DNA from: Cyanobacteria bacterium SZAS-4
Lineage (GTDB): Bacteria; Cyanobacteriota; Vampirovibrionia; Obscuribacterales; Obscuribacteraceae
Direction: 5' to 3'
Length of the DNA: 40,455 nucleotides
Assembly: GCA_018266255.1 (NCBI GenBank)
Contig: JAFEAT010000003.1
Span: forward strand, 391,378-431,832
Shown: in pieces, positions 34,298 to 40,455 of the stretch
How positions within the stretch are numbered: the stretch's first letter is position 1
Layout: each line of letters begins with the position of its first letter
Notes under the pieces: generated by a model
Database searches by the model: none
What the model saw: only the letters and a program-made list of their open reading frames with translations
Told to the model about the DNA's origin: nothing
Made by a program: the position numbers and the translations under genes

Positions 34298-35791
34298 TCA
34301 CAAAGGATTGGCGTCGATAATTCCGTCTCGTATAGCTGTGATCAGCGATTTATGGTCGGATAGATTCTGGTCAAAATAGCTTCTGGCAAATTGTCCAATA
34401 GCTTTTGGAAATTTTTTCCCCTTGCCGATGTATCCAGCAATGATCGCTGCGTCGCCTGAGCGAGAATGTGCTAGAGCAAGAGCCCATCCGCAATTACGCG
34501 CGTAGTTCAACATATTTGCCGGCGTAAATATCTCAACCATTGGTCTGATTTTTACGTCTCTCAATTGACGCACATAGTAGTGTTTGTTTTTCTCACCGAC
34601 GTAGTGCCCGAGAAAAACGTCGCTCGAAGATTGCATGATGCGCTGCCCTATCACTACTCGCGCTCCGTTGGTTTGCGTCGTTCGGAAACTTGAATAAGGT
34701 TCCAGTACAGATTGCCGAGCTTCCTTAACTTGCAGAAAGAGCGGATCGTTTTCGGCATTGAAGAACAACGCGATGGCGCAGACCGTACCAACGCTACCGA
34801 CTCCAACTACTTTTCTGGCACTGTCGGCAAATTCATACCGGTCGAACAGCACCTTCACGTTGACTGGAAGCGACTGTCGGTAAAGGTCAATGGTCTTCCG
34901 AACTTTAGCGATGTGCTCTGGAGAATCGGCATCTTTTTCATGATAGATAAGTGGCGGTTGATCTTTGATTCTTGGTTTACCACCAGTCAGTTCGCCAAGT
35001 TTTATAAATTCAGCATAATGGTCTCGGTCCATCGCTGCCGCGAGGACCTTGAGGCGACGCTTTTTCAATTTCGCGTCGTCTGTCAGTTCAATCAAATTTT
35101 TATAGTCGAGATATGCGTACCACGCCTGCAGTGCAGGAAGTGCCGCTAGTTCATACAACTTGTCTCTGTAGCATTCGACCATTCGCGCAGCTGCTGCGAC
35201 GCCATCAGAAAGATCGTGCTCATTGTGGTGGGATGCGATAACAAAACTCGCTGCCAGTCTTTTAACATCCCACTCCCATGGTGCCGGGTATGTTTCGTCG
35301 AAATCGTTGACATCGAAAACGATATTTCTTTCAGGCGTGGCGAAGGCACCAAAATTTAAGAGATGGCAATCTCCGCATGCTTGCACCGCGTAATCAGTTG
35401 AAGGAGTGGATGCCAAATCATCTGCCATAAGCATGGCAGAACCGCGGAAGAAGGCAAACGGAGTCGACAACATGCGACCATATCTGACTGGTAGTAGGCT
35501 CTCCACGCGCCCTTTGTTTGACTGTATGAGCACATCGATAGGGTTGTCGCGACCGTGTCTATCGACTGTGTATTCGGCATGAGATTCACGCGCACACAGT
35601 TCACGCAGTGCGCGACCAGCCTGGTATCTATCTTCTGTAGTGCGCAGATGCGGCGGTTTGTTGAGATAGGCAGCTTCTACAGGGGTGCCTCGAAATGGTG
35701 CGTGTTTCGAATTATGCTCGATCACTTTTTGCTCAGCGACTTTTTCCTCAGACACTGTTGTATCTACTGGCGTTTTGGTTGATTTAGGCAT
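34298..35791 (-). CDS. DUF2252 protein with kinase-like motifs
   Basis: A 497-residue DUF2252 (PF10009) protein. The most conserved part is GDCHLLNFGAF at 140-150, then NIVFDVNDFDE at 156-166. The spacing D141-x4-N146 followed by DFD resembles the Brenner and metal motifs of aminoglycoside/choline kinase-like enzymes. FRGSAMLMADDL (about 115-126) precedes it. The biochemical role of DUF2252 is not established to my knowledge; ATP-dependent phosphotransfer to a small molecule is an inference from these motifs. It follows the pseudokinase gene by 25 bp, is probably co-transcribed, and ends at tandem terminators. Confidence 0.88.
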   Translation of the reverse strand: MPKSTKTPVDTTVSEEKVAEQKVIEHNSKHAPFRGTPVEAAYLNKPPHLRTTEDRYQAGRALRELCARESHAEYTVDRHGRDNPIDVLIQSNKGRVESLLPVRYGRMLSTPFAFFRGSAMLMADDLASTPSTDYAVQACGDCHLLNFGAFATPERNIVFDVNDFDETYPAPWEWDVKRLAASFVIASHHNEHDLSDGVAAAARMVECYRDKLYELAALPALQAWYAYLDYKNLIELTDDAKLKKRRLKVLAAAMDRDHYAEFIKLGELTGGKPRIKDQPPLIYHEKDADSPEHIAKVRKTIDLYRQSLPVNVKVLFDRYEFADSARKVVGVGSVGTVCAIALFFNAENDPLFLQVKEARQSVLEPYSSFRTTQTNGARVVIGQRIMQSSSDVFLGHYVGEKNKHYYVRQLRDVKIRPMVEIFTPANMLNYARNCGWALALAHSRSGDAAIIAGYIGKGKKFPKAIGQFARSYFDQNLSDHKSLITAIRDGIIDANPL

Positions 35792-35816
35792 TGATCTTCC
35801 TCGAAACGATGCGGCG

Positions 35817-37061
35817 TTAATGGTGTAGCGCTAGATAGCCGAGAGCGCATGTGATTCCGACTGCAGCAACGGCAGCTCCGATCATGGCAAATTTCTTCTT
35901 CTGCTTTGCCGCAAGAATGGCGGCGATTTGCATTTTTTCTCGTCTGGGAAAAACCTGCAATCTTTCTAGCAGCTGCTCTACAGTGTCGAAGCGTACTCTG
36001 GGATCTTTTTCCAAACATCTCTCGATTACTTCTTCGAGATCTTTGGGCCTTTCGGCAACAAAGTTGACATTGCAAATTCTCGCAGGTAGTTTCAGCGCAT
36101 GAGAATTTTTGATATCGCGGGCAGTGCCATCCTGAAATGGCGGTTTACCCGCAAGCAGTGCGTAGCCGACACATCCGATCGAATACACTTCAGACCTTTC
36201 ATCGTACTCCATATTGCGAGCTTCTTCAGCCGACATATACAAAGCATCTGAAGGTTCGGTCAATTCTTCTAGAGCTTTGATTTTCGGTAAGGTGAAATCT
36301 GTAAGAGAGATAGATGGATCGGCATTCATGTCATCAAGAAAAATGACATTGCCCGGTCTGATATTCATATGCATCAAGCTTTCTTTCTTCGCGTATATGA
36401 GCGCCTCGCAGATGCTAATCAAAATCATGACAGCCACATCGTGACTTGGTATGCCATGAATTGCCAGATATTGTTCTACGCTGAAGCCGTCTTTATATTC
36501 GCTCACCAGATATGGTGTCTTCAACTCATATATGAACGCCTCTAACAGTCGAGCGATATTGTTGTGACTCAACTTCTTGTTTTTCTTCGCTTCTTGCTCG
36601 AATGTTGCAAATGCAGATTGAGCAATCTTCTTAAACGATTTGACTGCCACTTTGTTTCCCGATTGCTTATCTCTGGCGAGAATGACATCGGCTTTCGGAC
36701 CAAGCCCCAAGACGCCAATCGGAATGTATCGTTCGAGCGGGAAAGTTTCAGGAGGGATGCCTATTGAAGCTAAATCGAGTTCTACTGGTTCCGGCTTGTT
36801 GCGGTCGCGCTGGAAATTTGGAATGTTTTTTGGATCTGGATTCTCGCAACTGCAAACAAATATGCCATCTACTTTTCGCGGTGCATTCGCCATAACTCTT
36901 TTCTTGCAGTTTGCGCACTCGCTGATGACAAACTGATTGTTAGGTGCATAGGTGCGGTTGCATTTGCAGAAGGACACCCACTGGGTCGTCGGCTGCGAGC
37001 CGACCTCCGGCAGGGGACGTAGGCATGTTTGACAATTTGGCGAAGGAGCTTCTTTTTCCAT
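35817..37061 (-). CDS. Membrane-anchored Ser/Thr pseudokinase with zinc ribbons
   Basis: A 414-residue protein from the ATG at 37061 (a TTG at 37091 would add 10 residues). The N-terminus has several Cys pairs (CQTC at 10-13, CKC at 32-34, CANC at 49-52, CSC at 70-72), like zinc ribbons. A Pkinase fold spans about 112-370, with the VAVK lysine at 141 and D255 kept. The catalytic HRD is HMN (231-233), HRDxKxxN's Lys is Arg, and DFG is DFT. Loss of the catalytic Asp predicts a pseudokinase. A C-terminal membrane helix (about 391-413) anchors it. It may bind ATP and signal by scaffolding. Middle gene of a three-gene operon. Confidence 0.88.
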   Translation of the reverse strand: MEKEAPSPNCQTCLRPLPEVGSQPTTQWVSFCKCNRTYAPNNQFVISECANCKKRVMANAPRKVDGIFVCSCENPDPKNIPNFQRDRNKPEPVELDLASIGIPPETFPLERYIPIGVLGLGPKADVILARDKQSGNKVAVKSFKKIAQSAFATFEQEAKKNKKLSHNNIARLLEAFIYELKTPYLVSEYKDGFSVEQYLAIHGIPSHDVAVMILISICEALIYAKKESLMHMNIRPGNVIFLDDMNADPSISLTDFTLPKIKALEELTEPSDALYMSAEEARNMEYDERSEVYSIGCVGYALLAGKPPFQDGTARDIKNSHALKLPARICNVNFVAERPKDLEEVIERCLEKDPRVRFDTVEQLLERLQVFPRREKMQIAAILAAKQKKKFAMIGAAVAAVGITCALGYLALHH

Positions 37062-37107
37062 AATCACTTGATTTTTGTGACTATTATACAAGTGCCAAGC
37101 GTGTCTG

Positions 37108-37908
37108 TTAACCCAACGCTTGATGAGCGCAAAATCGATAGAGAATACTCTTTTTCGGACTCTTTTCGTCTATGAGAACGGTGACTTGCTGTCCCTTTAA
37201 CTCCTCTGCCTCATAGACATCCATACTCTTGATCGTCATCTTTCCATTGAATTTTGCGGTGATCTTTTTGCCTGTCTTTTTGTCCACGGTTTTAGCTTCG
37301 TACTTATACAAAATTTGGTAGTTTTTGCTGGTTCGCCCTTGCATTGACCGAATTTCTTCCACAGTTGCAAGGGTTGGAATGCCATATTTAGCCAGGTGCT
37401 TGGAGCGCAATGGTTGGTCTAAAACTGCAAAAACGATTCCAAACATTGCGCCGCACCAGATCAAGCACCAGACCGTCAGGAAAGCCAGGATCGGTAACAT
37501 GGAGGTTGGATCTTTTTCCAATCGCGGAGCGTACCAGGGAAACCATCGTGCCGTGTAGATCGTTATGGTGTCGCCATCTTTCAATGACTCAAAGCGACTC
37601 TTGTCGACTTTAGCGTGCGCTTTTGTCACCTTGTTGTCGACGCTGAATTCATAAGCGATGGTGTACGTATCTTTGTTTTTGTAGCGACCTTGATGGAGGT
37701 TCGTGATTTTGGCCGCAAAGGGCTCAGCGGCGAAAGCATTCGCCATTATTCCTAGCCATGCCAGAGGCGCGATAACTGCTACCCAAACGTGAGGGAGCAG
37801 AAGAATTAACCAGGGTGCAATGTCTCCCCACTTGCCATTGCGGTTGACGATGCGGCGAGGCGCTTTCTTCAAAAGCTCTTTTTCAATAACGGCGGGGGTG
37901 TTGTCCAT
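37108..37908 (-). CDS. DUF3592-like membrane protein
   Basis: About 266 residues from the ATG at 37908; a TTG at 37980 would add 24 residues, and no strong ribosome site settles it. Two membrane helices flank an extracytoplasmic segment: about 35-60 (APWLILLLPHVWVAVIA) and about 140-170 (PILAFLTVWCLIWCGAMFG). The soluble parts alternate beta strands (TYTIAYEFSVDNK, YQILYKYEAK), with WFPWYAPRLE near the second helix, as in DUF3592 proteins. Function unknown. It heads the operon with the pseudokinase and DUF2252 genes; the gap to the pseudokinase ATG is about 46 bp. Confidence 0.68.
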   Translation of the reverse strand: MDNTPAVIEKELLKKAPRRIVNRNGKWGDIAPWLILLLPHVWVAVIAPLAWLGIMANAFAAEPFAAKITNLHQGRYKNKDTYTIAYEFSVDNKVTKAHAKVDKSRFESLKDGDTITIYTARWFPWYAPRLEKDPTSMLPILAFLTVWCLIWCGAMFGIVFAVLDQPLRSKHLAKYGIPTLATVEEIRSMQGRTSKNYQILYKYEAKTVDKKTGKKITAKFNGKMTIKSMDVYEAEELKGQQVTVLIDEKSPKKSILYRFCAHQALG

Positions 37909-38068
37909 GTCTATCGGTGATTCAATTTCTCCAGGCGCAATTTCGATAACACTAGCTTGCCCACAGAGCCTGAATTGCAATCCTATGGCGGCTATGTGTC
38001 GTTGCCAAGGTTGCCGGTCGCTCTGTATAATGGCGCTTTGAGACTTAAATCGGTAGCGGTCTGAAACA

Positions 38069-38887
38069 ATGCGCTTTCATACAGTAGCCTTTATCGCCTT
38101 CGTCGCCATTTTAGGCTGCTCGTCGCCTGTCTTTTCCTTCGACAAAGCGCTGATTGGATCGTGGCAGGGAAGTGCTAAAAACTCTGATATTCGTTGGGAC
38201 ATAAGATTCGGCGGCGCATTCACGTGGACCAGGCAAGGACCGCAAGGCTCTGTCAGTGCTACTGGTGTGATGACAGCCAGCGACGGACAGTGGATGAAGT
38301 CATTTGCAAAAGAAGGCTCTGATAGCGGTTCCTACACACTCAATGGTCCGGACAGTTTTGTCACGGTAAGTGGTAAAAACGGGCGCACCGTCTGGACACG
38401 CTTACGATCCGAGGCAAGCTCCTCACTGAGTTCCGCGACGAGTTTCGCCTCCAGTTCTTATGCATCGCCAGCGGTACCAATGTGTGAGCCGTCATCAAAT
38501 TCAAATCAAAATTCCGGCGCACCTGGCAGTGAGGAAGCGAAAAAAGGAAACAAGCATGGTCCTTCGAAATTGAAGCAGTTCTTCAAAAACGTTGCTCCAA
38601 TGGTAGGAGCAGCTGCGGATATCGCGGCGGGAACAGACTCTTCGAATTATGGACCTTCTTATTACCCACAATCAAATAGTGGTGGCGGTGGTCAGAACGA
38701 CTTCGGTTTAGGTCGCTTAGCCGGGCTCGCTGGTGCAGCCGGTGGTGGCGGCGACGTACATTCCATGCTGATCAACAATTTCCCGCTACCACCAGGTGCA
38801 GATGAAGCCGAGCGATTTGGTTTGCCCGGCCTTGGCAGACTGGCCGGTGGTGGCATGCGTAAACGTGAATTCCGTTCTGTCTTTTAG
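38069..38887 (+). CDS. Secreted or lipoprotein-like hypothetical protein
   Basis: A 272-residue protein with an N-terminal leader ending in AILGCSSPVFS. It could be lipid-modified at Cys17 (ILGC lipobox) or cut after VFS. Residues about 25-110 form a small beta-rich domain (IGSWQGSAKN, FTWTRQGPQG, FVTVSGKNGRT) that resembles lipocalin-like stress proteins in pattern. Then come a Ser-rich linker, a basic helix (LKQFFKNVAPMVGAAADIAA) and Gly-rich repeats. The role is unknown. Only 16 bp separate it from the next gene, so they are one operon. Confidence 0.72.
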   Translation: MRFHTVAFIAFVAILGCSSPVFSFDKALIGSWQGSAKNSDIRWDIRFGGAFTWTRQGPQGSVSATGVMTASDGQWMKSFAKEGSDSGSYTLNGPDSFVTVSGKNGRTVWTRLRSEASSSLSSATSFASSSYASPAVPMCEPSSNSNQNSGAPGSEEAKKGNKHGPSKLKQFFKNVAPMVGAAADIAAGTDSSNYGPSYYPQSNSGGGGQNDFGLGRLAGLAGAAGGGGDVHSMLINNFPLPPGADEAERFGLPGLGRLAGGGMRKREFRSVF

Positions 38888-38903
38888 GTGGGTTGTGCCT
38901 TCC

Positions 38904-39689
38904 ATGCCTAAATCAGACTTGCTTAAAATTATGGTGTCACTTGTGATACCACAGCTGATCGCGGTGCCTGTTTGTGCACAATCTGCGCGATTGGTTGGTG
39001 AAGTGCAACAAGCTCGTATGAGCGAAGCTAGTGGCAACTATCTCAGCGCTGGAGAATCCTATTACGGAATTTTGCAGAACGACTGCATCGAGAGAAATGA
39101 CCCTACTGCTACTCGTGGTTTCCAGGCTGCGCTTGGACGGCGAGCCGTAGCATGTCTGACGATAGCGGCGCGAAAAGATATGCAACGCGAAGATCCAGGC
39201 GGAGGATGGGAACACTCCGAGGCGCTCAACATGTTGATGACTTGTTGGGGTGTCATGTCAAAACTAGAACCTAACAATCCTGTCTGGGAATATTTGAGTG
39301 CGACTCGGGCATGCTCTGAAGGTCGCTATGTTGAAGCGCGTCGAAGCTTACAACAGGCTCTTCGCACTACCGGTGGACAACCCTCTGTGCGCCAGAAAGC
39401 GAAAGCACTGCTAAGCCATATCAATCGATACGCAGACAACGACCAGGCCAGAATGGTGGCCGAAGATCGAGCTGCACTTCAATATTTGTTGTCAGGACAA
39501 ATGTCTAGAGATTTTCCATCGGTCACTTCCTCATCCTCGTCGTCATCGCCGTCTGGTGGATATCAACCAGAAGGTATTTCTGATTCTGAAAGACGCGCTC
39601 GCGATGCCGAAGCTGCTGGTGACAGCGGCGCTGCCAGCCGTTTTCGCAGTGGTGGCACGACAATTCAGGATAGCTCTCGCTACTGGTAG
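38904..39689 (+). CDS. Secreted TPR-like hypothetical protein
   Basis: 261 residues from the ATG at 38904, giving a signal peptide that ends PVCA|Q near residue 25. The longer upstream frame overlaps the previous gene and is rejected. The mature part is helical with two TPR-like units: SGNYLSAGESYYGILQNDC at about 38-56, and EGRYVEARRSLQQALRTTGG at about 139-158. A Ser-rich tract and a charged AEAAGDSGAASRFR tail follow. Likely a periplasmic protein-interaction module. Downstream of and close to the beta-rich secreted protein. Confidence 0.75.
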   Translation: MPKSDLLKIMVSLVIPQLIAVPVCAQSARLVGEVQQARMSEASGNYLSAGESYYGILQNDCIERNDPTATRGFQAALGRRAVACLTIAARKDMQREDPGGGWEHSEALNMLMTCWGVMSKLEPNNPVWEYLSATRACSEGRYVEARRSLQQALRTTGGQPSVRQKAKALLSHINRYADNDQARMVAEDRAALQYLLSGQMSRDFPSVTSSSSSSSPSGGYQPEGISDSERRARDAEAAGDSGAASRFRSGGTTIQDSSRYW

Positions 39690-39867
39690 TCGCGCCAAAT
39701 GATATTGATACCGAATTTCTGCAGAAAAAATTACAGCGACACTGTTGAGGTGGTATGGGGAAGTTAGCCGATGAAGCGACAAGTGCTATCGAATCCGATA
39801 GAAGTGCCAGCGTTTACTTTGTTCAACGCGATGATTCCTTCCTTAAGTCTCGACCTACCGCGTAAGA

Positions 39868-39905
39868 CTAACCGCCCCAATCGATTTCTCGACTGGAGCG
39901 GTTAG
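39868..39905 (-). terminator. Intrinsic terminator
   Basis: An 11-bp stem with one mismatch (CTAACCGCCCC against GGAGCGGTTAG) lies in the 235-bp convergent gap. On the minus strand it follows the stop of the gene ending at 39925 and is followed by TCTTA. It may also serve the plus-strand gene ending at 39689. The remaining gap sequence holds nothing I can identify. Confidence 0.65.
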
Positions 39906-39924
39906 CTCATCTCTCCTTAAACTC

Positions 39925-40455
39925 TTAGTCTTTCAATTTCAATCGTCCAGCCATGCCGTGTCCGTGGTCGAAGACAACTGCTTCGGTGACGCCTGCAGGA
40001 CTCTGAGTGACCCATTCCTTGCCGACTTTGATTGTGACCGTTCCATCTTCATTTATTTCGGCAACCTTCTTGTTGTTGGCATCAAGGATGGCGCCATCTT
40101 TGTCTTTGTGGAAGCCCTTTGGCAGTGGTTCTTTGATAGTTGCTTCAGGGTCCATTACAACATCGGTGTTGTGATCTGTGTGCTTAGTGCGACCGGTGAC
40201 TGTTACTTCGATACCGCTTGGGTATTTAACTGTCGATTTTTCTTCCGACCATCCGTCGGCTTCTTTCACGTTTGTGTGCTTGACGTTCTTTGGATCGAGA
40301 CCTGCTTGCTTCAATTCTCTGTCGCTGGTCAACTCACCACCAGTTTCGTATTTGCTGCTCAACTTGATGGCGTGCGATGTGCTGTCTGCCTTCATCATTG
40401 TGGCGCCGCTATCGAACAATTCGAGCTGTGGGAATCCGTTGTTAGTAATTGTTGC
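39925..40455 (-). CDS. C-terminal part of a hypothetical protein (cut by window edge)
   Basis: The frame is open from the right edge of the window to the stop at 39925, giving at least 176 residues; the true start is outside. The visible part is hydrophilic and beta-rich, with short repeated phrases such as YPSGIEVTVTGRTKHTD, DKDGAILDANNKKVAEI and NEDGTVTIKVGKEW. It ends with a His-rich HGHGMAGRLKLKD. It looks like the tail of a larger repeat protein. No family is recognised. An internal TTG at 40419 is not a credible start. Confidence 0.7.
   Translation of the reverse strand, partial: ATITNNGFPQLELFDSGATMMKADSTSHAIKLSSKYETGGELTSDRELKQAGLDPKNVKHTNVKEADGWSEEKSTVKYPSGIEVTVTGRTKHTDHNTDVVMDPEATIKEPLPKGFHKDKDGAILDANNKKVAEINEDGTVTIKVGKEWVTQSPAGVTEAVVFDHGHGMAGRLKLKD

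Noticed and set aside
33904..34320. Overlapping frames of 80-133 codons on both strands as genes
   Set aside because: They run through hairpins and terminators with no ribosome sites; at best they hold remnants of repeated coding sequence.
1..40455. tRNA, rRNA, insertion sequences, prophage genes or attachment sites
   Set aside because: I saw no cloverleaf-like sequence, rRNA signature, transposase, integrase or target-site duplication in the window.

Overview
The window is a 40.5 kb stretch of dense bacterial chromosome with moderate GC. It carries about 29 genes on both strands, no RNA genes, no insertion sequence and no CRISPR array. A two-domain KaiC with all three phosphorylation sites, next to KaiB and a bacteriophytochrome, points to Cyanobacteriota. 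The many low-complexity hypothetical proteins (Pro/Arg/Tyr repeats, Gly/Ser linkers, degenerate EF-hand-like segments), the SPW/VKOR membrane protein and the many sensor kinases suggest the non-photosynthetic sister class Vampirovibrionia (Melainabacteria), most likely Obscuribacterales. This placement is pattern recognition, not a search result. No photosynthesis gene is present here.

Layout. 1-8.5 kb: hypothetical proteins, a PrsW-type membrane protease, an XRE regulator, a sensorless histidine kinase, a PaaI-type thioesterase, a Pro-rich RYDQG-repeat protein and a C-terminal lysozyme-like (SLT) protein. 8.5-11.6 kb: an FAD aromatic monooxygenase and a TetA-like MFS exporter, divergent around a nested palindrome. 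11.7-17.6 kb: a minus-strand operon of sugar-nucleotide-type epimerase, SPW/VKOR membrane protein and a HAD-GH65 disaccharide phosphorylase fusion. 17.8-18.7 kb: a secreted hypothetical protein.

19.1-30.7 kb is the centre of interest, a signalling and clock island. On the plus strand a CHASE3-HAMP-GAF hybrid kinase with two receivers overlaps a CheR-type methyltransferase. Converging on it from the other strand is the cluster kaiB, kaiC, pseudo-receiver-PAS-histidine kinase and receiver-histidine kinase; the first three are translationally coupled or nearly so. Divergent from kaiB, across 246 bp with repeated motifs, are a full bacteriophytochrome kinase and an overlapping response regulator. 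The C-terminal helical domain of that regulator resembles the KaiA C-terminal/RsbU N-terminal domain. Together these look like a candidate complete input-oscillator-output system: a red/far-red sensor, a KaiA-like receiver protein, KaiB, KaiC, and output or resetting kinases, one with a CikA-like pseudo-receiver. No canonical KaiA, SasA or RpaA is seen in the window.

30.8-40.5 kb: an MDR-family oxidoreductase, an MscS channel, a secreted TPR-like protein, and a repeat-rich intergenic region with duplicated terminators. Next is an operon of a DUF3592-like membrane protein, a zinc-ribbon membrane-anchored pseudokinase and a DUF2252 protein with aminoglycoside-kinase-like motifs. Last are two secreted hypothetical proteins and a gene cut by the right edge.
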